Part shown: positions 25,696 through 35,001 of the stretch, in pieces | How positions within the stretch are numbered: the stretch's first letter is position 1 | How the letters are laid out: every line of letters begins with the position of its first letter | Source of the DNA: Paenibacillus sp. FSL R5-0912 | GTDB taxonomy: Bacteria; Bacillota; Bacilli; Paenibacillales; Paenibacillaceae | Direction: 5' to 3' | Length of the DNA stretch: 64,000 nucleotides | Assembly: GCF_000758605.1 (NCBI RefSeq) | Contig: NZ_CP009282.1 | Coordinates: forward strand, 4,960,001 to 5,024,000 | Made by a program: the position numbers and the translations under genes | The notes under the pieces: generated by a model | The model's database searches: none | Seen by the model: only the letters and a program-made list of their open reading frames with translations | What the model was told of the DNA's origin: nothing

Positions 25696-25775
25696 AGATC
25701 AACACACGCTCCATTCCTGTAAAATCATCAATCGATTCTGTCAGAAATACGTCTGCCTGAGTGAATTGTAAATGC

Positions 25776-25955
25776 TTACATAATTGAAGCGGCTCCGCCT
25801 AATATCCCAATCAGCATAATCACAAATGCAAGTACGGATAGTAAGCCTCTAAGCCAGCCTTTGGTCCTGCTGCGTGCAAATGTAATCAAAAAAACGGATA
25901 AACCCATAATCAGTACCGCAATCAGAGACAGCCACATTTTCGTCATCGGATCCAT
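25776..25955 (-). CDS. Small membrane protein, DUF2768 / YphE-like
   Basis: 59 residues with two hydrophobic helices (about 8-26 and 37-56) separated by a basic turn (RSRTKGW). GGAGGGG stands 8 nt before the ATG at 25955. Size, topology and position next to gpsA and the YphF-like lipoprotein fit DUF2768, present in spore formers. Function unknown. Confidence 0.75.
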   Translation of the reverse strand: MDPMTKMWLSLIAVLIMGLSVFLITFARSRTKGWLRGLLSVLAFVIMLIGILGGAASIM

Positions 25956-26035
25956 GGTCCATGCCCCTCCATTTCACTATACCCGGATTGCGACTATTAT
26001 AGCGTGAAACCTTAGATTTTATAAGTCTTTATACT

Positions 26036-26084
26036 AAAAAAAGAGCAAAAACCTCAGAATCTGGCTAGATTCCCGGGTTTTTGC
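26036..26084 (-). terminator. Terminator after spoVIF
   Basis: GCAAAAACC/GGTTTTTGC outer stem and GAATCT/AGATTC inner stem, with a T run on the minus strand. About 60 bp after the spoVIF stop; the symmetrical A/T flanks could also stop plus-strand transcription. Confidence 0.8.
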
Positions 26085-26145
26085 CCAACACAAGCAGACA
26101 AGCAATTTACCAGCCCTGAGGGTTGGCTCCTTTATGCATGATATG

Positions 26146-26421
26146 CTATTTTTTCAGCAGCATTTTCATTAAAGACTCCATCGAACCGGAACCCGCGCCG
26201 CCTTTTTTAACGGCATTGATGATTTCCTGCACGGTAGCTTCACTGACTGGCACTTTGGCCATTGCTGACACCTGCTTAATTAACTGGCGGAGCTGGGCTT
26301 CATTCTGCGTGGTGCCCGGCTTGACCGTTCCGGCCAGCTTCTTGATGGCACCTTCCGTAATGTTCTTGCCCGCCTTCTTGTTAATGGCGTTCAAAGCATC
26401 CTTGGAAAAATCTCTGCTCAC
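26146..26421 (-). CDS. spoVIF: Stage VI sporulation protein F
   Basis: 91 residues. The SRDFSKDALNAINKKAGKNIT start, a central QLRQLIKQVSAMAKVPVSE stretch and a C-terminal MESLMKMLLKK fit the SpoVIF (YjcC) family required for late coat assembly. Soluble, helical and basic. It lies between gpsA and the DUF2768 gene and ends at a strong terminator. In B. subtilis the gene is elsewhere; here it joins the spoIVA neighbourhood. Confidence 0.85.
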   Translation of the reverse strand: MSRDFSKDALNAINKKAGKNITEGAIKKLAGTVKPGTTQNEAQLRQLIKQVSAMAKVPVSEATVQEIINAVKKGGAGSGSMESLMKMLLKK

Positions 26422-26487
26422 TATTCATCCCTCCTCCGTCAATCCCCAATACAACATATGAGGCTCTCCGGCAAAAGGTGAACGCGA

Positions 26488-27528
26488 TCAGGAATGCCAT
26501 TGCTCCCAGGTTTCCTGTGAAATGGCTTCCATCTCTGTCTTGCGGTCACGGCCCATCAAGGCTTCCACCGCATTACGCGGTGTTCTTCCCTTAAACAGCA
26601 CATGATAAATCTGGTCCGTAATCGGCATCTGCACACCTAATTTAAGCGAGATCGCATAAGCAGCTTCCGTTGTCCGGATACCTTCCACTACCATCCCCAT
26701 GGAGTCCAGCACCTCTGCCAGCGGCTTGCCCTGGCCCAGCATGGAACCGGCACGCCAGTTGCGGCTGTGCTTGCTGGTCGCCGTCACGACAAGGTCCCCG
26801 AGTCCGGCAAGGCCGGAGAAGGTCAGCGGATTCGCCCCAAGCTCTACACCGACGCGGGAAATCTCGGCCAAGCCGCGGGTAAGAAGCGCTGCTTTGGCAT
26901 TGTCCCCGAAGCCCAGCCCGTCGGATAGCCCTGCACCCAGCGCGATAATATTCTTAAGTGCGCCAGCCAGCTCTACGCCGACCTGATCGCGGTTGGTATA
27001 TACCCGGAAGTCATTGTTAATGAACAGCCCTTGCGCTGCAGCGGCACGGCTGTCGTCAGGTGAAGCCACCACAACAGTAGTCGGACAGAGCCGTACTACT
27101 TCCTCCGCGTGACTCGGGCCGGATAGGACAACGACCTGACTTTCATTGCAGCCGAGCTCTTCTGAAATTACTGTCGACATACGCTTCATGCTCTCCGTCT
27201 CAAAGCCCTTCGTAGCATGAATACAGAGCATATCTTCCTCCCAGAAGGGCTTCAGGCTGTGCGCAACCTGACGCATTCCGGAAGAAGGCGCAACAATAAC
27301 GACTGCCTTCGAACCGGAAACAGCCGTCTCCATGTCCGTAGTGGCAATAATGTTCGCAGGAAGAGTGATTCCCGGCAGAAAATGATGATTCGTATGGGCT
27401 TCATTAATCTCGGCAGCTTGTTCCGGCTTTCGCGTCCACAGATAAACCTCCGAGTGGTTAGCCGCCAGCACAGAGGCCAGCGCAGTTCCCCAACTGCCCG
27501 CGACCAGCACGGTTACTTTATCAGACAA
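26488..27528 (-). CDS. gpsA: NAD(P)H-dependent glycerol-3-phosphate dehydrogenase
   Basis: 346 residues starting at TTG 27528, behind AAGGAGG and overlapping plsY by 8 bp. It makes sn-glycerol-3-phosphate for phospholipids. The dinucleotide loop reads VLVAGSWGTALA; the first Gly of the usual G-A-G-S-W-G is Val here. The catalytic Lys lies in ELAGALKNIIALGAG, and GLGDLVVT with RNWRAG follow. Placed directly after plsY, which consumes its product. Reading from an ATG at 27618 would run through plsY and is rejected. Confidence 0.95.
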   Translation of the reverse strand: MSDKVTVLVAGSWGTALASVLAANHSEVYLWTRKPEQAAEINEAHTNHHFLPGITLPANIIATTDMETAVSGSKAVVIVAPSSGMRQVAHSLKPFWEEDMLCIHATKGFETESMKRMSTVISEELGCNESQVVVLSGPSHAEEVVRLCPTTVVVASPDDSRAAAAQGLFINNDFRVYTNRDQVGVELAGALKNIIALGAGLSDGLGFGDNAKAALLTRGLAEISRVGVELGANPLTFSGLAGLGDLVVTATSKHSRNWRAGSMLGQGKPLAEVLDSMGMVVEGIRTTEAAYAISLKLGVQMPITDQIYHVLFKGRTPRNAVEALMGRDRKTEMEAISQETWEQWHS

Positions 27529-28138
27529 CGCGATTCGCCTCCTTAACTTTGGAGCCGATTTTGTTCTCCCGGCCCTGTGAAATCTTGAGTATATTGCTGC
27601 GGTGACGCCAGAACGCAAACAGTGCGATAATCAGGCTGCCCCACAGCTCAGGCGTTGTGAACCCGGTAAACAACAGGAATACCGGTGTCAATGCCACGAA
27701 GATTAGAGAACCCAGCGACACATACCGGGTCAGAACGATTGCCAGAATAGCAATCAAGCCCGCAATCAGTGCAGGCCAAAATACAAGCGTAGCCATTACG
27801 CCAATTGTCGTTGCAATGCCTTTCCCTCCGCGAAAGTGAAAATAGAGCGGCCAATTATGCCCGATGATAGCAGCGATCCCACAGCCCACTGCAATCCAGG
27901 TTCCCCAGCCGCCGGCCCATGTTCCAAGCCAGACTGCGGCAATTCCCTTCAGTACGTCCAGAAACAGCACCAGTATGGCCGGTCCCTTCCCCATCACACG
28001 CAGTGTATTGGTTGCTCCCGCATTGCCGCTTCCATATTGGCGGATATCAATGCCTTTAAGCAGCCGGGCGAGCAATACACTGAAGCTGATAGAGCCAAGC
28101 AAATAGCTTACAACGATAACCAGAAGTTCAAACGCCAC
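27521..28138 (-). CDS. plsY: Glycerol-3-phosphate acyltransferase PlsY
   Basis: 205 residues, five predicted membrane helices. It transfers acyl from acyl-phosphate to glycerol-3-phosphate, the first step of phosphatidic acid synthesis. The three family motifs are visible: GSISFSVLLARL with SGNAGATNTLR, GHNWPLYFHFRGGKGIAT and the WRHRSNI end. Operon with gpsA (8-bp overlap); plsC for the next acylation lies at 31120. Confidence 0.96.
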   Translation of the reverse strand: MAFELLVIVVSYLLGSISFSVLLARLLKGIDIRQYGSGNAGATNTLRVMGKGPAILVLFLDVLKGIAAVWLGTWAGGWGTWIAVGCGIAAIIGHNWPLYFHFRGGKGIATTIGVMATLVFWPALIAGLIAILAIVLTRYVSLGSLIFVALTPVFLLFTGFTTPELWGSLIIALFAFWRHRSNILKISQGRENKIGSKVKEANRVV

Positions 28139-28150
28139 TACTCTTCTCCC

Positions 28151-29476
28151 CTAACCTTCGTTTTCGGATTTGCGCCGTGTAAATAGACGGATCGGTGTGC
28201 CTTCGAAATTGAATGCCGCGCGCAGCTTGTTCTCCAGATAACGCTCATAGGAGAAGTGCATCAGCGAAGGATCATTCACGAATACCACGATTGTCGGCGG
28301 CTTCGTAGCAACCTGGGTTACATAGTTGATGCGCAGACGGCGTCCTTTGTCTGTCGGCGGAGGATTGATCGCGACTGCATCGGATACCACATCGTTCACC
28401 AGATGCGTGGTAATCCGGAGTGCATGCTGCTGTGCGACATGCTGAACGACTGGCAGCAGCTTCTGCAGGCGCTGTTTGGTAAGCGCAGACAGGAACACCA
28501 CTGGCGCATAGCTCATGAACAGGAAGTGATCACGGATATTGCGTTCGAAATTCTGCATCGTCTTATCGTCTTTCTCGATGGCATCCCATTTGTTGACGAC
28601 AAAAATAGAGGCTTTGCCCGCATCATGGGCGTAACCGGCAATATGCTTGTCCTGATCGATAATGCCTTCTTCACCGTTGATTACGACCAGTACAACATCA
28701 GCACGCTCAATAGCCTTCATAGCTCTCATAACGCTGTATTTTTCCGTGTTTTCATAGACCTTGCCGCGTTTACGCATACCCGCAGTATCAATGAGCACAT
28801 AACGTTGGCCATCCCGTTCAAACGGTGTATCGATCGCATCGCGTGTAGTACCCGCAACATCGCTGACAATTACGCGTTCTTCGCCCAGAATAGCATTCAC
28901 CAGCGAGGATTTACCTACATTCGGACGGCCGATCAGCGCTACACGAATGACATCATCCTCATATTCCTCATCGGTTTTATCTGGCAGACGTTCAACAACC
29001 GCATCCAGTAAATCTCCGATTCCGGTTCCGTGGCTTCCTGAAATTCCAATCGGGTCGCCAATTCCAAGGCTGTAAAATTCATAAATATCTTCGGTACGCT
29101 TCATGTTATCCACTTTATTAATAGCCAGAACGATCGGCTTGCCGGAACGGAAAAGAATCTGTGCAACTTCTTCATCCGAACTCGTAAGTCCGCTCTTCGC
29201 CTCGCACATAAAGACGATGACATCCGCTTCTTCAATTGCCAGCTCCGCCTGAACGCGGATCGACTTCAGAATGGCGTCTTCACCGTCAATTTCAATCCCC
29301 CCGGTATCAATCACACTGAAGGATTTGCCGTTCCAATCTGAAACTCCGTATATCCGGTCACGTGTAATCCCCGGTTTATCTTCTACAATGGCCAGTCTAT
29401 CGCCAATAAGCCTGTTAAAAATCGTCGATTTACCGACGTTAGGCCTGCCAACGATGGCCACAACGGGTCTTGCCAT
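28151..29476 (-). CDS. der: Ribosome biogenesis GTPase Der (EngA)
   Basis: 441 residues from the ATG at 29476 behind AGGAGG. Two tandem GTPase domains (P-loops GRPNVGKSTIF and GRPNVGKSSLV; NKVD and NKWD specificity motifs; DTGG and DTAGM switches) and a C-terminal KH-like domain from about residue 350. It is essential for 50S maturation. In-frame ATGs further upstream lack an SD. It is 12 bp upstream of plsY. Confidence 0.97.
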   Translation of the reverse strand: MARPVVAIVGRPNVGKSTIFNRLIGDRLAIVEDKPGITRDRIYGVSDWNGKSFSVIDTGGIEIDGEDAILKSIRVQAELAIEEADVIVFMCEAKSGLTSSDEEVAQILFRSGKPIVLAINKVDNMKRTEDIYEFYSLGIGDPIGISGSHGTGIGDLLDAVVERLPDKTDEEYEDDVIRVALIGRPNVGKSSLVNAILGEERVIVSDVAGTTRDAIDTPFERDGQRYVLIDTAGMRKRGKVYENTEKYSVMRAMKAIERADVVLVVINGEEGIIDQDKHIAGYAHDAGKASIFVVNKWDAIEKDDKTMQNFERNIRDHFLFMSYAPVVFLSALTKQRLQKLLPVVQHVAQQHALRITTHLVNDVVSDAVAINPPPTDKGRRLRINYVTQVATKPPTIVVFVNDPSLMHFSYERYLENKLRAAFNFEGTPIRLFTRRKSENEG

Positions 29477-29582
29477 ATTCATTCCTCCTGTCTTCCTTAC
29501 GTTACTCATCATAGCAAAAAACAATGCAATTGGCTAACAGTCTTACAACTGTTCTGCCGCTCCGCATTCACCTGTAAAACAC

Positions 29583-29617
29583 AATCGGCGAACCCTCTTA
29601 TCGAGGGCTCGCCGATT
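29583..29617 (-). terminator. Terminator after the S1-domain gene
   Basis: AATCGGCGA/TCGCCGATT with an inner CCCTC/GAGGG stem; on the minus strand followed by GTGTTTTA. It separates the S1 protein gene from der. Confidence 0.75.
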
Positions 29618-29649
29618 ACTTTACCCGTTATGATGAAATAACAAAGGGA

Positions 29650-30963
29650 TTAGTTGTTACCCTTGAATTTGTCCAGCTTGTCGCCGAAACGTTCAGCCAG
29701 TGTGAAGCTGAGGCCTTCATTGCTAAGCGATACGTTAGGATTGTTCAGCACTTCTTTAGGCGCTCTGTCTCTGCTGTTGCTGCGTTCAGGTCTAGCCGTA
29801 GGAGCCGGAGCTTCTTCGGTTTCCTTGATGCTGAGGCTTACGCGCTTCTCCGATGGATTGAAGTCAAGCACTTTCACTTGTACTTCCTGTCCTTCTTTGA
29901 GCACTTCATGCGGTGTGCCAATGTGCTTGTGGGAGATCTGGGAAATGTGCACAAGGCCTTCAACGCCTGGAAGCAGTTCAACGAATGCTCCGAAGTTCAC
30001 AAGGCGTTTAACTTCGCCTGTAACTACATCGCCAATGTTGATCTGGCCGGCTGCGGAATCCCAAGGACCTGGAGCAGCGGCTTTGATGCTGAGGCTGATT
30101 TTGCCTTTTTCAGGATCAACCTTAAGTACTTTTACGCGAACCTTATCACCTTCGGATACTACATCGGACGGCTTCTCCACGTGGTTCCAGGCGATCTCGG
30201 ATACGTGAACCAGGCCGTCAACGCCGCCAACATCCACAAATGCGCCGAATTGGGTCAGACGTTGTACAGTACCTTCGATGATTTGTCCTTCAGACAGCTC
30301 GGACATGATCTTCTGCTTGTTAGCTTCGAATTCTTCTTCCAGAACTTCTTTGGCGGAAAGAATAACCTTGCTGTTCTCACGGTCTAGTTCTTTCACTTTC
30401 ACACGCAATGTGCGGCCTTTGTAGTCGCTGAAATCTTCAACGAAGTGACGCTCAACCATGGAAGCCGGAATGAATCCACGCGCGCCAACATCAGCCACGA
30501 GGCCGCCTTTGACAACGTCAGCCACAGTAACTTCGAACGATTCCTGGGAAGCGAAGTATTTCTCAAGATCTTCCCATGATTTTTCGCTGTCAATTGCACG
30601 TTTGGAAAGAACCAGGCTTTCCTTGTTGTCGTTGATGCTGACAACCTTGCATTCCACTTCTTGTCCTACTTCTACCGCTGCTGCGGCATTGTCCAGTTGT
30701 ACGGAAGACAATTCGCGAATAGGAATGACGCCGTCGTATTTATATCCAATGCTTACATAAGCTTGGTTATCTTCGATTTTGACGATCGTTCCTTTCACGG
30801 TATCGCCTTTTTTCAAAGAAATGATTTCCAGGCCTTCTTGGCTTGTCACTTCTTCTTCAGTACCAGTAACAGCTTCTGCGGATTCCACAGCTTCTGCCCC
30901 TTCCACGGTTTCGTTGTTCTCAACGTTATCCGCAGCTTCTTGATTTTTGATTTCTTCAGACAT
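29650..30963 (-). CDS. ypfD: S1 RNA-binding domain protein (RpsA/YpfD-like)
   Basis: 437 residues: an acidic N-terminal stretch of about 45 residues (NVENNETVEGAEAVE-type), then four S1 domains at about 50-120, 137-205, 222-292 and 307-377, and a basic C-terminal tail. Each shows the G-x-V-x2...AFV-(D/E)-x-G pattern. Homologous to ribosomal protein S1, but in low-GC Gram-positives it is usually not a stable ribosomal protein. GGAGGG before the ATG. Its place upstream of der and downstream of plsC-cmk matches B. subtilis. Confidence 0.93.
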   Translation of the reverse strand: MSEEIKNQEAADNVENNETVEGAEAVESAEAVTGTEEEVTSQEGLEIISLKKGDTVKGTIVKIEDNQAYVSIGYKYDGVIPIRELSSVQLDNAAAAVEVGQEVECKVVSINDNKESLVLSKRAIDSEKSWEDLEKYFASQESFEVTVADVVKGGLVADVGARGFIPASMVERHFVEDFSDYKGRTLRVKVKELDRENSKVILSAKEVLEEEFEANKQKIMSELSEGQIIEGTVQRLTQFGAFVDVGGVDGLVHVSEIAWNHVEKPSDVVSEGDKVRVKVLKVDPEKGKISLSIKAAAPGPWDSAAGQINIGDVVTGEVKRLVNFGAFVELLPGVEGLVHISQISHKHIGTPHEVLKEGQEVQVKVLDFNPSEKRVSLSIKETEEAPAPTARPERSNSRDRAPKEVLNNPNVSLSNEGLSFTLAERFGDKLDKFKGNN

Positions 30964-31061
30964 GTGATTACCCTCCTCGATTCAAAACCCCATTTATTTA
31001 AACCCGCGTATAGCAGAGTTCAAAACAATCATCAATTGCACTTTGTACGTTAGTATGTTCC

Positions 31062-31105
31062 AAAAAATAGCGGTTATGCTATTAATCATCTGCGTTTCGC
31101 AGATG
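31062..31105 (-). terminator. Two hairpins after plsC
   Basis: CATCTGCG/CGCAGATG followed by a short AATAGC/GCTATT stem ending in six T on the minus strand, 15-60 bp after the plsC stop. Confidence 0.65.
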
Positions 31106-31119
31106 CAGGGAGCCCGGGC

Positions 31120-31707
31120 TTAATGCGTACTGGGCTTGCCTGTTTGGATCATCTCGTGGATACGCCCCATAATAACATCGGTTACCGCTTCCAGAGATTC
31201 ACTTCCTGCTCCTTCAAACGAACTGAGATCTATGGGAGCCCCGTAAACAACAGTCATCCGGCGAAAGGGCTTGTAAGATCCGATAATAGCTGCAGGTACA
31301 ACGGCTGCGCCGCTGCGAAGGGCAAAACTTGCCGCGCCTTTCTTAGCTACACCGGAGTCAGAGTTGCGCGTGCCTTCCGGAAAGATGCCCATAACATTTC
31401 CGCTGCGAAGCGTATTAAGGGCCGTTTTTATGGATTCTTTGCTTACGCCGCCACGTTTGACAGGAAAAGCGCCCAGTTGCTTAATGAGCCAGCCTAATAC
31501 AGGAACATTAAAGAGCTCCGCCTTGGCCATGTATTTCACCTGTCGTTTCAGCTTGATCCCAATCGTCATCGGATCGAGCAGGCTGATGTGATTTGCGCAG
31601 AGCAGTACTCCGCCCTCCTTTGGCACATTTTCCCTTCCCACAATCTTAAGCGGGAACAGTATGGCATAAATAAAGCGAAGCAATCCACAGCAAATTGCAT
31701 AAATCAT
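31120..31707 (-). CDS. plsC: 1-acyl-sn-glycerol-3-phosphate acyltransferase
   Basis: 195 residues. It adds the second acyl chain to lysophosphatidic acid. Motif I NHISLLD (H-x4-D) about residue 39, motif III FPEGTRN about residue 114, and an N-terminal membrane-associated helix. ATGA overlap with the cmk stop (4 bp). Short for the family, but all catalytic motifs are present. Confidence 0.94.
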   Translation of the reverse strand: MIYAICCGLLRFIYAILFPLKIVGRENVPKEGGVLLCANHISLLDPMTIGIKLKRQVKYMAKAELFNVPVLGWLIKQLGAFPVKRGGVSKESIKTALNTLRSGNVMGIFPEGTRNSDSGVAKKGAASFALRSGAAVVPAAIIGSYKPFRRMTVVYGAPIDLSSFEGAGSESLEAVTDVIMGRIHEMIQTGKPSTH

Positions 31708-32414
31708 AGATGATTTCTCTCCCCGTCAACATAAGTTCTGCAGTGGGAGACGATGGCTTCCACGGCCTGACTGATATCCATATGGGTCGTATCCAGAAGA
31801 ACAGCGTCTTCGGCACGGCGCAGCGGTGAAATCTCACGACCCTCGTCAAGACGGTCCCGTGCTGCAATATCATGTTCAAGCTGTTGGAGAGTCACTGTTT
31901 CCGTATCCTTCAGTTCCTTGTAACGACGGAGAGCACGCTCCTCCACACTTGCCGTCATGAAAATCTTCACTTCGGCATCCGGCAGTACGGTTGTCCCGAT
32001 ATCCCTGCCATCCATTACGACTCCCTTGCGGAGTGCCATCTGGCGCTGCAGCTGGCTGAGTCTGGATCTTACACCCTCGATCTTCGAATACTGCGACACT
32101 TGGCCGCTGACCTGAAGACTCCGGATATGCGGGGTCATGTCTTCCCCATTAATCAACACTTTCTGCACGTCTTTCTCCGGAAGAAGGTCAATATTCATGT
32201 CCTGGACCCTCTGATCCACCAGTTCATGCTCCTCCGCAGATATGCCTTCACGAATCATATACCAGGTGATTGCCCGGTACATTGCACCCGTGTCTACATA
32301 AATGTAAGACAGCTCCCGTGCTACCAATCGGGCTACAGTACTCTTGCCTGCCCCGGCAGGTCCGTCGATGGCGACGTTAATTCTGTCGTAAGTATGTGTC
32401 CCCTGCCTGTCCAA
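31704..32414 (-). CDS. cmk: Cytidylate kinase
   Basis: 236 residues from TTG 32414, placed 9 nt after AGGAGG. A longer frame from 32465 has no ribosome site. It phosphorylates CMP and dCMP. The P-loop is AIDGPAGAGKST; it also shows MDGRDIGTTVLPDA and RLDEGREISPLRRA (lid region). In Bacillus-type genomes cmk precedes the plsC/S1 genes as here. Confidence 0.94.
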   Translation of the reverse strand: MDRQGTHTYDRINVAIDGPAGAGKSTVARLVARELSYIYVDTGAMYRAITWYMIREGISAEEHELVDQRVQDMNIDLLPEKDVQKVLINGEDMTPHIRSLQVSGQVSQYSKIEGVRSRLSQLQRQMALRKGVVMDGRDIGTTVLPDAEVKIFMTASVEERALRRYKELKDTETVTLQQLEHDIAARDRLDEGREISPLRRAEDAVLLDTTHMDISQAVEAIVSHCRTYVDGERNHL

Positions 32415-32496
32415 CGGGGCATTCCTCCTCAAACACTCTTCCGCAGGAAATATGCCTATCGACATATCTCTCTAGGGACTTGCTCATATTATCAAG

Positions 32497-32517
32497 AAAA
32501 AAGCAGGCATTGCCTGC
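32497..32517 (-). terminator. Terminator after the PilZ gene
   Basis: GCAGGCA/TGCCTGC perfect stem with one-base centre and six T on the minus strand, separating ypfA from cmk. Confidence 0.85.
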
Positions 32518-32628
32518 GACTTATAAAATTATACCACAGTTTAACCCTCAGTGCAAAATGACTCGGAGGTTTTTGAGGAGAAAAAAGCTTATATTGATGC
32601 CTTTTGGGGAATCTCCCGCACTGCACCG

Positions 32629-33291
32629 TCACCGGTTACGGAAATCAAATTGGCGTTCAAAACAGTAACGGATTATTTTTTGGCGTTCCGAATCAGAAAT
32701 GGACGAAAATTTCAGCATGACCAGATTGCGTCCGGTTTCGAGCTTTTTGATCCGTACAATTTCACCTTCGAAATTAACATGCTCCGTGCTGCCGTTACGG
32801 TATGCTACCAGCAGCCAGCAGGCCAGCTTATCTCCAACTTTCAAAGTAATTTTGGCATCGCTTAAGAATGAGGTCCCTCCACCGCCGATATCCTCAGTCC
32901 GCACCAGAAAGCGGCTGCCCAAAGAATCTTTAACGGCGAGCTCCAGCTCGGCATTCACGCGGAAAAAGCTGCGGCGCTGGATCTTGAAGATGGATTCCAC
33001 TGCCGGCTTGCGCAGCCGCACCATCCGGATGACCTCTTCCTTGAAGCCAATTACATGGGTGTTGAAATAATTTTTAATTCCGCCTTCTGTAAGAAAATAA
33101 ACAGACAGCTCATCTCCGACAAACAATTTTTTCAGCCGCCCGTTACTCTCCTGCATGGGAATTTCTATCAGAAAAGTATCTTCCTCCATGTCAGCAATTC
33201 TTGCCCGGTATTCGACCTCTGACTCCGCTGCATCGCTGGAAGCAACCTGCAGGTATAAATATTCGTTGATTTTGGGATACAAACCTGTCAC
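32629..33291 (-). CDS. ypfA: PilZ-domain c-di-GMP effector (YpfA/MotI-like)
   Basis: 220 residues: an N-terminal YcgR-like domain (about 1-95) and a C-terminal PilZ domain. IQRRSFFRVNAELEL carries the R-x3-R half of the c-di-GMP site, and the D/N-x-S-x2-G half is replaced by EDIGGGGTSF. In B. subtilis this protein (MotI) brakes the flagellar motor when c-di-GMP is high. Together with the riboswitch at 46836 it shows c-di-GMP signalling is active in this organism. It is neighboured by cmk and ypeB, as in B. subtilis. Confidence 0.9.
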   Translation of the reverse strand: MTGLYPKINEYLYLQVASSDAAESEVEYRARIADMEEDTFLIEIPMQESNGRLKKLFVGDELSVYFLTEGGIKNYFNTHVIGFKEEVIRMVRLRKPAVESIFKIQRRSFFRVNAELELAVKDSLGSRFLVRTEDIGGGGTSFLSDAKITLKVGDKLACWLLVAYRNGSTEHVNFEGEIVRIKKLETGRNLVMLKFSSISDSERQKIIRYCFERQFDFRNR

Positions 33292-33397
33292 CGCCGCTTG
33301 AGTTAGTAATTAATGCTAACCCGATTATAGCATGGCCTTTCATACCCGGTCAGAATTATTATTGGGCTAAGAGGTTAAATCCCGCTATACATCCAGC

Positions 33398-33433
33398 AAA
33401 AAAGGCGCTTTCCGGTTTTGGAAATGCGCCTTT
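33398..33433 (-). terminator. Terminator after ypeB
   Basis: AAAGGCGC.TTTCC / GGAAA.GCGCCTTT stem with a T run on the minus strand, 34 bp after the ypeB stop. Confidence 0.85.
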
Positions 33434-33466
33434 CTTAAGATTAAGCTTACACTGCGGAATGTCCGG

Positions 33467-34825
33467 TTATTTGTCCTGTGCTCCGGAAGACGTACGGATC
33501 TGCTCTACCGCTTCCTCATTACCGTCAGCAGCATTGAGATAGATCCGGAACTGAGATCCGTTGATTTTGCCTCCGAATTCATAGGTCAGCAGTTCTTCAG
33601 CATCTTCATTCTCAATCCAGGCAAGCCTGTTATACAGCTCCTCGAACTCCGGGTTCAGCATCGCTCTGACTTCGGCCAGTGACAGCTTCGGCTTAGGAAT
33701 TACGCGCTTCTCCTTATGCTCTTGCACATAATCGCTGGCCTGGAAACCGGTGGCTTCTCCCGTGTCCAGTCCGACCCGTACCGTCATCTTCTCTGGATAG
33801 ATCAGGACACCATCCTGGCTGGTAACAAAGGTTAAATTGCCCAGATTATCATATCTGTCTGCACTGACTGCGGTCATGCCGGGATAACCCTTCTTCTCCA
33901 GAAACCTGCCTGCCTTCTCCACGGCCTGCTTCATGGACACCTTGGCCGGCCCTACCTCACGGTTGTCGTTGTAGGAGATCAACAGCCCGCCTTCTGCGGT
34001 GAAATCCATCGTGACCGGCTCTTTGTGTTCCTTAGATGTGATTGTAGCCGTATAGGATGCCCATTCGGTTCCTTTACCATTCTCCTGCATCTTCACATTG
34101 GCATTCCCGCCCAAATCGGCGAATTTCAAAGCCTTGGCTTTGATCTGCTCTGCTGTGACGGGCTTACCGCCCAGCTTCTTGACTGAACGCTTATCATAGA
34201 TGCTTGCTACCGATGGCCCATAGTCCAGCTCAGGATAGGCAGCAACCCGCTTATCAACAGTTTTGAACCCGTCGATGATCGTGTTGTCTTCCGCTTTCTC
34301 CTCTGTAGCAAGTGCCGTTTCGACGTCCATCCAGCGCAGCCTGTTGCTGATGACTTTGTTCTGGACATCCTGCAGATCCTTGGAGATCTCCGCCGAGTTC
34401 GCATAAAGTGTCTTCAAGTTAGCCATTTCACCTTCGGTCAGCGGCTTCTTGGTGAAATCACGTACCGCTGCCTTGTAAGAGAAATTAGAGATTTTCGAGA
34501 GGAACTCCTCCGTCTCACTGAACGGCAGCAGCGTAAGTGGCAGCTGATTGATCTCGTTCTGCGCCTCGCTCGTAATGCGCCATACATTCACAAGGCCCTT
34601 GCGGTGCATTCCGTTGGAGGTTGTGTTGACTGCCAGCGTGTTACCCAGCTCTCCATGAAGCTGCTCCACATGATAGGACAGATCATGGAACGCACGCTGA
34701 TATTGGTTCTCCGCTTTGATCAGAATCGAATTCTTTTCCTGGTTCTCCTGATACCCCCAGACCAGTGCTCCAAGCAGCAAGAGTGCGGTCAGCGGGAACA
34801 TTATAGCGCTTAATCTTTTGTACAT
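33467..34825 (-). CDS. ypeB: Germination protein YpeB
   Basis: 452 residues: an N-terminal membrane anchor (about 5-24), a helical region, and repeated PepSY-like modules in the C-terminal half (for example KAGRFLEKKGYPGM and DTGEATGFQASDYV). YpeB stabilises and localises the cortex-lytic enzyme SleB in the spore inner membrane. sleB is normally immediately upstream and co-transcribed, but here the upstream 400 bp hold a repeat element and a 48-residue gene instead. Confidence 0.93.
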   Translation of the reverse strand: MYKRLSAIMFPLTALLLLGALVWGYQENQEKNSILIKAENQYQRAFHDLSYHVEQLHGELGNTLAVNTTSNGMHRKGLVNVWRITSEAQNEINQLPLTLLPFSETEEFLSKISNFSYKAAVRDFTKKPLTEGEMANLKTLYANSAEISKDLQDVQNKVISNRLRWMDVETALATEEKAEDNTIIDGFKTVDKRVAAYPELDYGPSVASIYDKRSVKKLGGKPVTAEQIKAKALKFADLGGNANVKMQENGKGTEWASYTATITSKEHKEPVTMDFTAEGGLLISYNDNREVGPAKVSMKQAVEKAGRFLEKKGYPGMTAVSADRYDNLGNLTFVTSQDGVLIYPEKMTVRVGLDTGEATGFQASDYVQEHKEKRVIPKPKLSLAEVRAMLNPEFEELYNRLAWIENEDAEELLTYEFGGKINGSQFRIYLNAADGNEEAVEQIRTSSGAQDK

Positions 34826-34895
34826 AGGTCCGCCAAACTCCTTTCAGTAGCTTATTGCCGTTAGTTTGACAATAACTGAGAAGTCTTATGCACCC

Positions 34896-34991
34896 ATGCG
34901 GAAACAGCAGCGCCTTCCTTTAAAGGAGGGGCGTTCTGGCGAGAAATAGAAGGATAAGTATCATGCGAAGCATATAAATTCTTCTATTCTA
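34896..34991. repeat. Dispersed intergenic element, copy B
   Basis: Same element as at 1617-1710: CCTTCCTTTAAAGGAGGG palindrome, then GCGAGAAATAGAAGGA, then ATAAATTCTT, same order and spacing. It lies upstream of ypeB, at the place where sleB would be expected. Confidence 0.7.
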
Positions 34992-35001
34992 TTAACAGTT
35001 G

